Origin: Rhinopithecus roxellana
Taxonomy: Eukaryota; Chordata; Mammalia; Primates; Cercopithecidae
NCBI RefSeq assembly: GCF_007565055.1
Contig: NC_044554.1
Coordinates: 55,151,676-55,215,675 of the forward strand
Reading direction: 5' to 3'
Length of the DNA stretch: 64,000 bases
The notes beneath the pieces were generated by a model that saw only the letters and a list, made by a program, of their open reading frames with translations, had not been told where the DNA came from and did not search any database. Each line of letters begins with the position of its first letter. Position 1 is the stretch's first letter. Positions 32,461-45,292 of the stretch are shown here, in pieces. Position numbers and translations under genes: made by a program.

Positions 32461-33728
32461 AATACACACTTAGGATCCTTCTTGATGACAGCCTTCCAAT
32501 GCTTAAAGGGAACAGTTCCAAAGTCAGAGCCATGGCCATCTAGTGAAAGTTACCAAGAGACAGCTTTTAGTTCGGTGTATGGCAGCTTTAGAATTCAGGT
32601 TGCCCAAGCAATGGTCTATGCTGCTTCATGAGTTTAGCGTCCCTGGGTTTGAGCTTAAAAACCACCAGGGTCCGTTTCAATGTGAACATTCACTGAGTCT
32701 TCCGCCTTGGAGAACAGGTGTTTCCTGACATTGGTCCTGACTTTGGTGGGGTCGCAGATGGGGAAGAGCAGAGCAGGTGCGTGGAGGTGCAGGGGATGCT
32801 AGGAGGGGAAGTGGAGGCTGGGTTCATGGAGACACAGGGGAGACGTGTGAGTTCCTAGAAGAACTTCCTAGAATTTCCCATGGTTCAGAAAAGTGAGGGG
32901 GCCTGCCACAGAGAGACTGAGCAGTGGGCATGAAGAGGGCATGGGTCCTGAGATCGTGGAGGAGAGGTCTGGGGTAGGCTAGAGGTCTTTCAGGAAGCAG
33001 AAAAGGATGAATGGAAGAGTTGCCAGGGACAGAGCTTAGAGCTGAGTGACCAAGGTGATAATCAGAGGCTTGTGAGGTATACCCCTGGGTGGGAAAAGGA
33101 AAGCTTTTGTTTCCTAGGGATCACAGGTACCTGAGAGAAAGACAGAGGACTGTCTGGCATAGAAATGGGGAGGGGAGGGTAAGAGATGCCACAGGGGAGG
33201 GACCCCCAAGATGACAGGAAGAGTTGAGGCCTAGAGGTTGGATCCACAGAAGACGCATTCTGTCTGTATCCCTTGATGGCAAAGGTGAGATAAAGGGCCT
33301 CTGCCTGAGAGGGTGACGTAGGAGAAAGCCTGAGATTATTCCAGGTTTGGGTTGCCTGGGTGTGGGGAGCAAGAGCTGACCCAAGCAGAGAGAGCCTGAT
33401 TCAGCCTGTGTTTTGGCTGTGCAGGGGGAGGGCCCTCCCCATGTTCCTTCCCCAATTTCAATTCAGAGACATACGCACTGTCCTCCAAACTGCCACTTAA
33501 TTATATGCTGGCCTGGATTGCAAGGACACTGAGCGAATTCATTTAAATTGAGAAAATTGGGCACAAATGAAAAATTTTAATATTCTCCTCTCCCCCAACT
33601 CCCAACCCCCAGTTTATAATTTGGAGGAAGGAAGTAAATTTAATGCAGAATGTAAACATTTAGCAATTTAAGCTTCTTCCTAAAATAATAGATTGACTTT
33701 TTAAGCCCACATTTCTTTCTGAATAAAA
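32461..33728. other. purine-rich, unrecognised sequence
   Basis: It is rich in agg/gag words, partly resembling very old antisense L2 (32940-33060), but not enough to call. No gene is seen. Confidence 0.35.
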
Positions 33729-33738
33729 GAAATAATTC

Positions 33739-33995
33739 TTGGAGGCCGAGGTCTTTGCCTGAGGTTGGGAGTTGGAGACCAGCCTGGCCAACATAGTGAA
33801 ACCCCGTCTCTACTAACAAAAAATTAGCTGGGTGTGGTGGCATGCACCTCTAATCCCAGCTACTCGGGAGGCTGAGGTAGGAGAATCGCTTGAAACCGGG
33901 ATGTGGAGGTTGCAGTGAGCTGAGATCGTGCCATTGCGCTCCAGCCTGGGCTACGAGAGCGAAACTCCATCTCAAAAAGAAAAAAAAAAAAAGGA
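33739..33995 (+). repeat. 5'-truncated AluS-type element
   Basis: It starts inside the left arm at ttggaggccgagg and runs to the end of the right arm plus an A-tail with a g interruption. Roughly 40 bp of the head are missing. Confidence 0.93.
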
Positions 33996-34544
33996 AATTA
34001 TTTAGTTTTAAGTTTAAAATAATTGATAAATAAGATTATGTTTATTTGTTAATTTAAATGAAATAAAACACATGCTTCTGTAGTGGTTATATTATGGGAA
34101 AACTGTTCACAATATGCACAATTAAGTATTTGAATTTCAGATGGTTCCCCTGTGGATGTCTTTACATGTGTATGCTTTAGAGCCAGAGGTAATTGATCCA
34201 ATGTTGTCTTTTATTAGATATTTCCAGGCTAATATGCCACTGACCCTAACTGTTATATATTCCTGATTCTTTCTCTAAGCCTTGGAAAGGTTTTGGACAA
34301 AATCACTTATATTCTAACTCTTTTGGTGGAATTTCAGTTTTCACAATTACTTCTTTCTGTCTTTTATTTTCTCTCTCCCCCACCGACTTCATGTGTGTGT
34401 GCATGTGTATATGTATAAATACATACATATGTATTTATTTTGCATTTATTTATAGTCACTGTATTTTAAGCTTGCATTCTCATGGAAAGTCTATGTTATG
34501 AACTTAGCACTTATTCCTCAGAGGCAGTTTAGATAATGGAAAAT
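33996..34544. other. AT-rich unique sequence
   Basis: It includes a small tg/ta-rich stretch near 34393-34440. No gene is seen. Confidence 0.4.
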
Positions 34545-34762
34545 TCATGAGCTATGTAACCAGACAGATGGTGGCTTAAATTCTAGCTCCAGCACATTCA
34601 AACCACATGTTCTTGGCAAGTTACTTCACCTCTCTGAGCCTCGGTTTACTGCCCTATAAAATGGGTCTAATTATTACTTATCTAATGGGATAGTTATGAG
34701 AATTCACTATATAATGAGAATTATATATTTTTTATTAGGTGTTAAAAGCACCTAGTAAAATC
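34545..34762 (+). repeat. MIR SINE
   Basis: MIR text is in order: gctatgtaaccagacagatg, aattctagctccagcacatt, ttggcaagttacttcacctc, tctgagcctcggtttactgc, aatgggtctaatt, and a decayed 3' end. Confidence 0.85.
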
Positions 34763-35200
34763 TCTCCATTAGTGGACGCTACTGCTGCTTCTGTTTTTGC
34801 TAGAGGACTACAATGGGGATATGAAGCAATGAGAATTCTAAAAACTAAGGAATGGGAACGTGGAAAGTAGACCTCTGAGAAATAAAGGGTAGAGAGTGAA
34901 AGTGAAAAGTTACTGAGGTAAATAAGTATTTTATCACTCAAATTTCTGTTGCACGGGTGAACCAGTAATTAAATTACCTTACATTTTCTAAATATTCCAT
35001 GTACTTTTCTCACTGGATGGCAAGGGATGCATTTTACTTAGGATAATTTAATTTGGTTATTACACTTTGATTCTCATCATGCTTTCTTTCACCCTGGTTT
35101 GTAGAATATTTGAGAAATCATTGATCGGGCTCCCTGTCTTCACGAAGTTGCATGTTATTTCAACATATGGTCATGTCTTCTCTCCCAAAACGTTTTTGGG
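34763..35200. other. unique sequence
   Basis: Nothing is recognised. Confidence 0.4.
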
Positions 35201-35205
35201 AATGG

Positions 35206-35710
35206 TGTTTGAGGTTTTGCTACATAACAAATCACCATACAACTTAGTGGCTTAAAACCACCATCATTTATTTAGCTTGCAATTCTGTGAACCAGCAATT
35301 TGGACTGGGCGCAGATGGACTCTTCTTCTGCTGGTCTCAGCTGGGTTCACCTATGAGTCTGTGGTCAGGTGCTGGTCAGCCAGCTCTGCTTCTAGGGGAT
35401 GGGTGGCGATCAGCTGGGGTGCTAGAGAAAGGGAATGGTGGGGAATATGGACCTTGGGGTTCACTCATTACCCAGAGACTAGTCCTGTCTTGTTCAGATG
35501 GCAGCTCAAGTTTCCAGGAGGGAGATTGGAAGTGCCAAAGACTCCTGGGGCCCAGTTTCAGAACTTGGACAATTATACTTCCCCTTCATTGTGTTGGCTG
35601 AAGCAACTCGAAATGCCATTGCAGAATCAAAGAGCAGAGAAATAGACATCACCTCTTCCTGGGAGGGCCTGCCAAGCAGTGAGGCCATTTTCACAATCCT
35701 CCTTAGGTGG
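35206..35710 (-). mobile_element. old MLT1-like (ERVL-MaLR) LTR
   Basis: It reads in reverse: ttgctacataacaaatcacc, cttagtggcttaaaaccacc, gcttgcaattctgtgaacca, ctcagctgggttcacc, gttggctgaagcaactcgaa, aatagacatcacctcttcct. The three overlapping + frames here are a by-product of this LTR and not genes. The subfamily is uncertain. Confidence 0.75.
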
Positions 35711-36282
35711 GGTCTCTACAGTCCTCATTAACAAGTCAATTCTGGTCTCTTGGAGTCAATAGGTTCCTTCTCAGATGTGAGACAGACGTACACACATACT
35801 GTAGTAACTTCTGCTTTAATGTTAGTCTCTTAAAAAATGACTTGGCATTTTGGAGACTGAAAAGAAGTACTTAAGTTTTTACATCCCTTATGTTGCAGAC
35901 AGATTGCTAGTGTGTGAAGTGCTGGCACCAGAGGATTGACCCTGACCGCACTGGGCCTTCCTTGGATTTAATCCTGACCAGATCCACTCACCCGTGTCTA
36001 AGCAGTGGTCAGGCAGAATGGGGAAATGTCAGCTGGTGACCTCACTAGAGGCTCTTCAGGTGGCCCTGGATCAAGAGCTGCTTATTCATTGTCTTTGATG
36101 CAGAAAGTGAGACATAGGAGAAAGGGCCACCCCTTAACCTACTGGATTTCTTGAAACATTTAAACATTGCATTGTACCAATGCCAAGCAGATAAGTGAGT
36201 TCCTCAAATGCAGCTTTTAAAAACTCTTGTCACCCATCAGATGATCTCAAGCTGTTTGGCTTGTTTGAAGCAGCCAAGGATT
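35711..36282. other. unique sequence
   Basis: Nothing is recognised. Confidence 0.4.
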
Positions 36283-36299
36283 TCTTTTTTCTTTCTTTC

Positions 36300-36424
36300 T
36301 TTTTTTTAAACAGGCAGAGTCTCACTCTGTTGCCCAGGCTGGTCTTGAACTCCTGAGCTCAATTGATCTCCTGCCTTGGCCTCCCAGAGTGTTGGGATAC
36401 AGGTGTGACCCACTGTCCCTGGCC
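36300..36424 (-). repeat. Alu left monomer (FLAM-like)
   Basis: A T-tail with tttc units is followed by cagagtctcactctgttgcc, ggtcttgaactcctgagctc and cactgtccctggcc. It is a single reversed arm. Confidence 0.85.
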
Positions 36425-38985
36425 AAAGTTTTATTTTCTGATCATTTTGGGGAAAAATAAATTCCAAGATTTTTCCCAAGACAGTAGACGTAGGATCTTA
36501 GTGGTTTGTCTCCAAGTCACAAACTTAAGGAGTTCTTTTTTTACATGAATTTTACCTGAGTTCTGACTTGTGTTGGGCCATCAAGTTTGTTATGCATAGG
36601 CTTGGGCTTGTGTGCCTTGGGTAATGTGAACTGTTTGAATTGACTTCTGGCCGGTAAACTCTACTCTCTTCCCACTGAGGACTGACCCCAGGGAATTGCA
36701 TGAGTCAGGGAGCTGCATGTTTCCCTTGGTGACCATGGAAATTAGGAACAGTGATGACCTGGATTTAGGGGAAAACTGGAAAGTGACTGATTCAGTTGAA
36801 CAGCTCCTGGGACTTCAGTGGGCCAGGCCTGGGACAGAACACGCCAGACACAATGTACCTGCCTTCTGGGAGGAGGTCCTATATTGTAGCCATTGTTCCC
36901 TTGGGATCAAACAGTCTTCCACCCTGTGATACAGCAAAAATTAGTAAGAACGCATCTGAAGTGTTTTTGCTTATTGATGAATTAATACCTTGGCAGAGGA
37001 AAGAGATAAATGTCATTGCATTTACCACTCTTCTTATACACCCAGCTTTCTTACAGGTGCGTTCTTTGAAGGAAACTTGTGAAGCCTGTAAATTGAATGG
37101 AAGGAGTAGGGAATTATTTGGGTTATTAAAATATTCTTTGCTTTCTAAAAATGAAGAAAAATTATCCATCTTCTCAAGTTTAAGAGTTCTTTACTAGTTG
37201 AGGGGCTGGGCCTAGTTGCTGAGGTTGGAGTTACTGTATTTTTTTCTGATGCGAAGTAGTCTGGGCCCAATGTAGGTTCCAGGGTGAAGGAGGACTTGGG
37301 ATTGTATAATTAGGCATCCCTGTGGACTGGTCAGGATGCTGTACAGATGGTGGGGAAAGCAATGAGGTTATCACATTAATGGGTTTCCCAAGTGTTTATT
37401 TGGCTTCTGTTATGCCTAGGCATTGTAGATTCCTGTAGTCACATCCTTGAAGAGAGAGAAATAAGTTAAAAAAAAAAAAAATGCAAAAAGTAGGTGGTAA
37501 ATGTGTTAAGAGAAGGAAGTCTTTGGGTGCACTTTGGGTGCCTAGTGACATGATTTCCTGGGTGAGTGGAAGAAGGCTAATTTGTGGAAGTAGCAGGTTT
37601 CCAGGTGGAGAAGGGAGGGAAGTGGAATTCCAGGCTGTAGGAACCTGTGTTCAAGATGGGGAGGAGTGATGAGCACTGTATGTTCAGGGAACTCCACGTC
37701 ATCGTTACATCTGACTAGACCAGAGTGGAAACCAAGTGGAGTGGAGAGGCAGAAGAAGAAAAGACAAAACATTTTATGAATTTTAATATTCACTGGGGGG
37801 TGGGGGGCATTGGATTAAATCCACACACACTGCTTTTTAAAAAGGACTCTGTTTGACAAAATGAAATGCTGTTCAGCTCTAAAAGTAGCTCTTCACTCCT
37901 GGGTTAATTGAATTTGGCTACTTTCCTGTAAGCGACAAATCCCTTTTTCTAGAAAAAGGTGAACAGATTCACCGAGCTCTGTGCGGAATGTTGTTTCACC
38001 TGTCTGAATGGTCTCTGTTAGGTGGGGCTTTATGCTGTATGCTAGCAATCGCAAATCTTTGCCCAACTCGAAGAATTCAGAACCTGGATTGTGAAATACA
38101 AGTAAAAGTAAAATAACCAACATTGTTATTTTGTGCTCTTTCAATATGGCTCATCTGGGCTGTGGCTTCTCAAGAAATATGTGGCACGAAAGGACAAATA
38201 TTTACAGGACTCGAAAGAGGGAAGGTAGAGAGTGCAATGGCAGTTTGAAAGCAGCTCAGGTGGGCTTAGGAGCTTTTGTGAATAAGAGAGAGCTCAGGTT
38301 TGATTTAGAGGAAATTGATTTCAAAATTAATTCTATTACTGGAAACTTGCACTGGGGAGGAAACCTGGGTATTATTGTCCACTGCTAACACTGCGAAAGG
38401 ATTTTCTTCTGGCGAGAGTGGTAGTTGGAATTTAAACCAGACACTGACCTGAGATGCTCTCTAAAGTAAATTGACTAAACACTTATTTGCAAATGCTCTA
38501 TAATGAAAATGTTCAATTAGATTGAAATTGTGTTCTACTCCTTATAGCTTATTCATCTCACTTGGTGAGTGCCTTTTAATTTTATTTCCACTTATAAGTG
38601 GGAAACAACTGTTTATAAATAATTAGAAGGCCTTTGGGTCTTCTCTGATTCAAAGTCTTACATTCCTGGGGCAAACTGATGGTTCTGTCTTGCTACCGAA
38701 TACCTGGTGCCTGGTAACACAAGCGGCAGCAAAATCAGAGACCTGAAATCAAGTGCCTTAGCTAGTGTTTTAAACATCAAAGTACAAGTGATTTCAATTG
38801 GATTGAAAAGTACCCAGTGAGAGAAATTTTACTTGCAGCAAGGAAGACTAGTATTTGAATGTGTCCAATGACTGTCCCCATATATCCTGGGGGAAGTTAT
38901 TTAACCCATTTATGCCTTAGGTTGCAATTTTTTGAATTTTTGCATGAATGAAAAATCAGACCTTGGCGATGACCTTGAGTGGTAG
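36425..38985. other. repeat-poor unique sequence
   Basis: There are about 2.5 kb without clear repeats. A 133-codon + frame (36796-37197) has no recognisable domain, and a comparable frame lies on the opposite strand. A14 at 37469-37482 and a G-run pair at 37795-37808 are the only notable textures. Confidence 0.45.
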
Positions 38986-38989
38986 GATA

Positions 38990-39120
38990 TAAATAACACC
39001 CACATACTTAGCGTTCCAATAATGGAACACTAGGCATATTAATCTTTCCAAGCTTCAGTTTCTGCCTTTGTGAAAAGGAGATGACGGTGCTCAGATCTGC
39101 CTCTTTGAGGTGGGTTTTAA
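38990..39120 (+). repeat. possible MIR relic
   Basis: The text tctttccaagcttcagtttc, tgcctttgtgaaaaggagat matches the MIR cctcagtttcctcatctgtaa region loosely. Confidence 0.4.
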
Positions 39121-41654
39121 TTTTATTGGTAATATTTCAGTTCTTTTTCAAAAATTTGAGGCCAAGATCGCAGATTTACATTTGAAAAGTGTAGGTGGTG
39201 GATTTCAGGGGTACCTGTTAAATTATTTTCTGAGTTATATTTGTTTCAGATTATTTTCCAATTAGACCAAACATTTAATCACAAATTAGAAGTGAAAATG
39301 CCAAGTGCCCTCACACATATTTCTAGACTCCATGAGTATTTTTGAACCGGACGCGTGTGTTTGGCTTGTGGGGATCAAGGGGAGAGCAGTGAGGTGGCAA
39401 TGCTGAAGAACTAATCATAAGACTGCCATCTTCACCCTCCCCCATTCTGTGGTGCTTCCCAAACCAGGATGCGACCAGCTGCAGTCCACCCGGGCTTTGC
39501 TGCTTGCTCCAGAAACTGTGAACACGTGCTTTTTCTATACCTGTTGGATGGGTTCTTACTGTACTCATTGAAGATGGAAATAAATGGGCAAGGATTTCTG
39601 GAGGTTTCTGATGATGGAGTAGTAGTGCATCTGTAACCACTTACAAAAGGTCAGCCTGGTGAGAATTAGGGGTCAGGAGAGGGATTGGTTTATCATGATC
39701 ATTCATTGTTTACTTCTAAATGTAGGTTAACGTGGTGGAAGAATGGTGTCTCTACCAGTGGCTCTGTCTGGGGAACTTTAGAGTTTTATGTTAAATAAGA
39801 ACCCACACTCTGATAGTTATAGGGCCTGGTTTCTTGGATCTGGGTTTTCAATCACTGGGAGTCTTGAGTGACTAATTACACTAGTGCTTAGGCAACATTT
39901 GTAGTCTTCTTTCTATTCCTTTACAGGATGGGCAGTTGTTCCAGCTTCTCTGGGACTGAGAGGTATCCCAGGATGTGGAACTTTACAACCAGAAAAGTCT
40001 GAGGCAACTGGGGCAGCTGGTCTTCCTACTTTCTAGCCTCCATGCCTTCCTCTTCTCCTCTTGCCTGCCTCCTCTCTCATGGTCAGACAATTCCATGAGC
40101 ATTCCAAACTCTTTAGGCTGCTGTTACAGATAAACTTTACATGTGGTGGACCTGGGGAGTTTGGCAACACAAAGTTATTCATTTTAAAAAATAGGAGTGC
40201 TCTTAGGGTAGTTTGGATGCAAGCATGACTTGCCTTTATAGAGCTTACATGTGAGCTGCCTGCAGTGCTCCTGATGATTTCTTTGTGGTTCTTTCCTTTT
40301 TGCTGAAAGTTTTCTGAAAATAGAGAGCCGTGGCCATTACTGGTTAGAACAGGGAGCAAACAGACACCTCTGAGATGATCCCTAGCCCCCTGCGCCCTGC
40401 CTGGGTCCACCCCTACTTCTAGGTAGCTATCTGCTGTCACCACGTGCAAGAGCAGGAGTGTTTGTAAGCTGTGGATTATGTCCCTAGGATTACTAGTTTT
40501 TCTTTTTCAGGAAAAATAATACACAATTCAAGCCAAATGTAAACAAGCACTAAGATCCTACACTTTTGTTCCCGGTAATCATTAAATACTGTGGGTCATT
40601 TCACAATTTCAGTTGTCATTTCAGTTATCCCTCATACGTAGACAGGACAGGTACAACCTGTATCTCAAGGTCAAAGGGCTGGACTCTACTTATGTTTGTG
40701 GAACTTCGGAACCCAGGAGAGAGATTGCCTCTCAAGATTTTGATCTTGTCTCCTCCGTGAAGAATGACACGAAGAATTTCTCTTTCCTTATGATTCATCA
40801 GGAGAGTGCCATTTATTCTTCCAGGTTTCCAGCTCACACACCCCTGCTACTTTTTCCTCCTGGAGAGGTTACAGGACCTTGTGATCTTACTGGGCTGTGT
40901 GAAAAACCCATGATGCTGCCTTTTCCTTCTGCAGGTCTTCGACCGTCTGTTGTAAGTGCTCTTTTTTCTCTTGGTTATCTAGCTGCCAGCTGTTTACAAA
41001 CTAGTTTGCATCAAGTGGTTGCCTAGAAACCATTATGCAAACAGGATTAGGCAAAGCATTTTTTCTATATTACAGCTGCTTTCTGATGAAGGCTTGGCAT
41101 TAGAAAGAGCTCAGTGTGTACCCCTTCCCAGCCTTAAAACACAATGCAAGTGAAACAAGGACTTTCCAACAGAGATGAAATGATTTCTCTATAGTGACAT
41201 TTCGAGACAGTCATCACCCACCCAACTCTCCCCTCCTCTGCAAACCCACATACCCTTCCCTTTCAGGAGAGCCATGTGTTGGGGATGGTTGACCCTTTTT
41301 AAAGAACATTTAACATAAACCAACAGCAGGTCTCAGATACTGTTATTTACCCATCCATTCTTCGGGCCTCAGCTAGACTGGTGCACTCAGCTAGTGGGTG
41401 CGGAGAAGTTAGAAGGCTCTGGCAGTAATTTGGTCATAAAGAAGGAACGTGTTTTGTGGAGTAGCAGTTAATCAACTAAGTGGTAAGCAGGTTTTCAGTG
41501 AAACACCACCGGGAGCTAATCCCACTTAACATCAACTACAGTGACTTAGAGGGAACAAGCTCTCTAGCCCTGAGCTCTCGTTTCCCAGGAAATAAATCAG
41601 GATGAAGTCAAGAGACATCAAGGAGTTTACATTAAAAGGTCTTAGTCAGTGATT
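39121..41654. other. repeat-poor unique sequence
   Basis: No repeat is recognised. A 137-codon + frame at 40613-41026 has no domain I know. A microexon-like arrangement lies at 40919-40957 (see findings). Confidence 0.45.
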
Positions 41655-41670
41655 GAAATATTCTTAAACT

Positions 41671-41968
41671 GGCTGGGCGCAGCGGCTCATACCTGTAATC
41701 CCAGTACTTTGGAAGGCTGAGGCAGGCAGATCACTTGAGGTCAGGAGTTCGAGACCAGCCTGGCCAACATGGTGAAACCCTGTCTCTTCTAAAAATACGA
41801 AAATTAGCCAGCCATGGTGGCAGGCGTCTGTAATCCCAGCTGAGGCAGGCGAATCACTGGAACCCTGGAGGCGGAGGTTGTAGTAAGCCAAGATCACACC
41901 ACTGCACTCTAGCCTGGTTGACAGAGAGAGTGAGACCCCGTCGGAAAAAAAAAAAAAACAGAAAGAAA
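41671..41968 (+). repeat. AluS-type element with perfect 16-bp TSD
   Basis: The TSD gaaatattcttaaact lies at 41655-41670 and 41969-41984. It is a full dimer lacking about 12 bp in the right arm (cccagctgaggcagg in place of the longer form). Confidence 0.96.
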
Positions 41969-42061
41969 GAAATATTCTTAAACTCCTCCTGGAATAGGAT
42001 AGATAGGTAAATAAGTGATTATGTCTGGATTTGGGGTCAAAGGAGAAAGAGGAATCAGGAA

Positions 42062-42420
42062 AAACTTAGTAAGTCAGCAAATACTGAGCACTTGCAGATA
42101 TGGTAGAGTGGGGTGGGGTAGTAGGGTGTCAGTCAAACACTGAGCAAGACAGACAGTCTCTGTATATTCTAGTGCAAAGGTGGGGAAGCAGGGGCCACAT
42201 GAGAAAAACTGGAACAGATAAATCGGTAAGCTAATTTCAGATACTGGCAAATGCAGTGAAGATGACAAAATGGGACCTGTGACTCCTGTAGGGGCATGGA
42301 CACTACTTTTCTAAGGTGACATTTGAGTTGAAAGACTGAGAGCCTGAGGGCTGGGCGGGGATATCCTCTCAGCCGTGGGGAGGATGGGAAGGAGGCTGAG
42401 TATATGGAAGAGATAGTTAA
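42062..42420 (-). repeat. L2 LINE, antisense 3' part
   Basis: It begins gtcagcaaatactgagcact, then tcaaacactgagcaagacag, aaggtgacatttgagttgaa and gggatatcctctcag, in antisense L2 order. Confidence 0.75.
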
Positions 42421-42750
42421 TAGAAATCAAACACAACGAGAAACTTCAATGTTAGATGACAAATCAGCTCCATACTAGGAAGATCTTTTCCAAGTTTCCC
42501 AGAAAAGTAAATCAAACCTCACCAGGCCTCCAGATGGTTTTAATTACCTTTTCGTAGGGCTGCCGAACAGGGTATTAGTCATAGACTTGACAATAAGGAC
42601 TTGTGGGTTTTTCTCAGAGATATTAATGGATGGGAGTAATTTTGCATTTGAAACTTTATTTTTAAACTACGAAAATAACATATTACTGAAGTTAGAGAAA
42701 TAAGAAAAATCTCTTATGTTCCCACTGTCCTAACAGCCCTGTTACCTATT
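42421..42750. other. unique sequence
   Basis: Nothing is recognised. Confidence 0.4.
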
Positions 42751-42763
42751 TTGTATATTTCTT

Positions 42764-43076
42764 TTCCTTTTTTTTTTTTTTTTTTTGAAGACTAAGTCTC
42801 ACTCTGTCACCCAGGTTGTAGTGCAGTGACGTGATCCTGACTCACTAGAGCCTCCACCTCCTGGGCTTAAGCTGTCCTCCCACCTCAGCCTCATAAGTAG
42901 CTGGGACTGCAGCTGTGCGCCACCACACTCAGCTAATTAAAACATTTGTTTTTGATAGAGACAGAGGCTTCCTATGTTGCCTAGACTGGTCTCGAACTCC
43001 TGGGTTCAAGCAGTCCTTGGGCCTCACCTCCCAGAGTGCTGGGATTACAGGCATGAGCCACCATGTCTGGCCTGTG
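42764..43076 (-). repeat. AluJ-type element
   Basis: It is a diverged reversed dimer with AluJ-like text (cctcctgggcttaagctgtc, tatgttgcctagactggtct). The TSD ttgtatatttctt at 42751-42763 matches 43077-43089 with one transition. Confidence 0.92.
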
Positions 43077-43212
43077 TTGTGTATTTCTTATAGTCTTTTT
43101 CATGTATATGATTTTAGATAGTTAATATATTACCCTTTGAATGCATAACAGGCATTTCCCCAGTACTTCCTTAAGCTTATATAACATACTTATACATTTT
43201 AATAAGTACAAT

Positions 43213-43869
43213 CAGTTCTTGTTATTTGCAGTGGTTAGGGTCTGTGAAGTCACTGTGAACACTGAACTAGCAAATACTAAACCATTGCTGCTAGCTAAGG
43301 GAAATAGAGGATTAGGTTCCTGCGGTGTCTGATTACATTTTTATCACTAACCAGTATATAACCTTGTTTTATGTGTGCTTCTGTTTAAGGACACCATACT
43401 TAATGTATTAGTATATTGATGGTTTATTAACATTGAACTACGGCCAAGAGTGCTGTCACCCATACCTCAACAAAGCTTATCGAACATGTGGATTTTTTTC
43501 TGTAAGGCACATCACAGCCGTCTGGTACTTAGGACACTAGAGAGCACTTCAGCACTGTGTTTGGGAGGTGTGTTAGACAGCAACGTCACCAACAAAAAGC
43601 ATAAAGGTGTGAAAAACAACATGGCACTAAATAGACCATGAAAAGGACCCTGCGTAACAGCCTGAGAGCTAGATCAAGAAGGCAGAGCGTGCCCTGCTTC
43701 AACCTTAGCTGGGCATGTGCATGTTAGTGACTCAAATTTTTTGCCACACTACGTGGATTCTCAAATGACCATGAAAGTGCCACACGTATTGATTTTTGAG
43801 GTTACAAATCAATTTTATCAGTTAGACACAATTCATAAATATGGAATCTGTGAATAATGAGGATCAGTG
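43213..43869. mobile_element. Tigger-type (TcMar) non-autonomous DNA transposon
   Basis: The ends are inverted: cagttcttgttatttgcag at the left, and ctgtgaataatgaggatca at the right, reversed. Inside are taaccttgttttatgtgtgc, ttaacattgaactacggcc, aaggcacatcacagccgtct, tggcactaaatagaccatga, and atttttgaggttacaaatca. There is no transposase frame. The exact family name is not certain. Confidence 0.8.
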
Positions 43870-43912
43870 TATTATTCTTCAGACTGTACTATGGCTATAC
43901 CATGAAACTAGT

Positions 43913-44089
43913 GATCCTGAAACTAGGGAGAGCCTCCCCAAGCCTTTGAATTACTAGAGTGGAGAAATAAAAAGGTTCCTTTCTCCTGATAATTTTGTAA
44001 TTAAATGAGAATATGTGAGTCCTTTATAAACTGTGTTTGGAGATCTAGGTTACACCTTACAATGACACGGTTTCTGACATGTCCTTTTT
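43913..44089. repeat. direct duplication, copy 1
   Basis: It matches 45293-45465 in the same orientation at about 90 percent, with differences mostly transitions, a 5-bp insertion here (near 43960) and a 1-bp gap. Shared blocks include cctccccaagcctttgaatt and ttaaatgagaatatgtgag. The similarity stops abruptly at both edges. No known repeat family is recognised. Confidence 0.9.
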
Positions 44090-44596
44090 GTTTGTTTGTT
44101 TGTTTTGCCGTGAAACTGAATCATAAATGGCTCACCTTCAGATGCGTACACAGACACACTGCTACTCTGGTGTTTGTGGAGCCTTCGTAATACCTCCTCA
44201 CTCCCCACCCCAAACAAACCAAATTCCTGAAAAAAGCACTACTACGGAGTAGCTCAGAAGCACGGGGTAGGGGAGAAACAGCCGTCTGTGTCTCAGAAGG
44301 GAACGGTGGTGATAATACCACCTTACATTTATGAGGGGCTTTAGCATTTGTGAGCTTCTTTGATGTGGTTCAGTTTCCCCAGAAAAAGACATAAATGTGA
44401 ACTGATGGTAATCATATCTGACCTCACCTGAAATGACTGTCAGACATTTTGCCCTCCGGAGAAATTCAGGGTGTGAGTCTTGATCCTTTCTTTAACCAGT
44501 GCCTGTTTGGTGAGAATAGCTATCCCACTGGAAAACACCATGGGACCCACAAATCCATGACAAAACCACTCACATTTTCACCATCGAAGGTCAAGA
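44090..44596. other. unique; weak MIR-like text at 44305-44385
   Basis: It starts with a (tttg)4 run. Around 44310-44380, cttacatttatgaggggctt resembles a reversed MIR-class end. Confidence 0.35.
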
Positions 44597-44800
44597 AGCA
44601 TATGGTGTAGTGGAAAGAGTGTGGCTTTTGCAGTCAGAGGAACTGATTTTGATTTCCTAGTTCTACCCCTTCCTTAGCTGTGCAACTTTGGGCAAGTTGT
44701 AAAGCTTCTCTGAGCTTGCATTTTCTCATTGGGCTAATGGGATAATAATGACCCCACTCATGTGTCTGTTGTGAAGATTAAATAAAATAATATATTTAGC
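44597..44800 (+). repeat. MIR SINE
   Basis: MIR text is in order: atatggtgtagtggaaagag, ttcctagttctacccctt, gctgtgcaactttgggcaag, attttctcattgggctaatg, ggataataatgacccc and gtgaagattaaataaaataa. Confidence 0.9.
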
Positions 44801-45292
44801 CACTTTCCTTATTATACTTCTGATAGTACCTCTCTTGACAAGGAGCTTATCAATAGATCCTTAGAGAAAATCAGTGAGTCATCTTGATGGTGACCTTTGT
44901 TTCCCAGCAACTCGACCTGAAGTTGATCACTCTCAATAACACCATTATCAAATAACCAGTGTGGACTGGGTTTTCCATCCATGAGTGTCAAAGCAAATGT
45001 CACTATTTAATTTTATTCTTCCAAAACACGTTATTTTTTCCCTGGTGTGAGAATAACAATTGTTCCAAAGTAAACATTCATGAAATATCCCTTAGATATT
45101 TTTTTTTCTAATCTTGATTGGGGTGTTGACAAGCTTTATGTCTGTGTTAGCTGTTGATGAATAAAGCCATAGAAGAGACTTGCTGAATATAACAGACCCA
45201 GGTCAAAGGGGTATGGGAAGAGGCTACTGCAACACTGGTGCCCATTTAATCCATGGGAAAAGCGAAATATAAGGAAGTAACTTGCACAGAAG
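44801..45292. other. unique; protein-like but broken minus-strand frames
   Basis: A 63-codon minus-strand frame at 44812-45003 and several more up to 45901 look protein-like in composition but are interrupted by stops in every frame. No family is recognised. They are most likely chance, and possibly a very old pseudogene fragment. Confidence 0.3.

Noticed and set aside
35277..35731. Three overlapping + frames of 77-122 codons
   Set aside because: They lie inside an old MLT1-like LTR.
37795..37808. G-run pair as a G-quadruplex
   Set aside because: There are only two G6 runs separated by one base, so the four-run rule with normal loops is not met.
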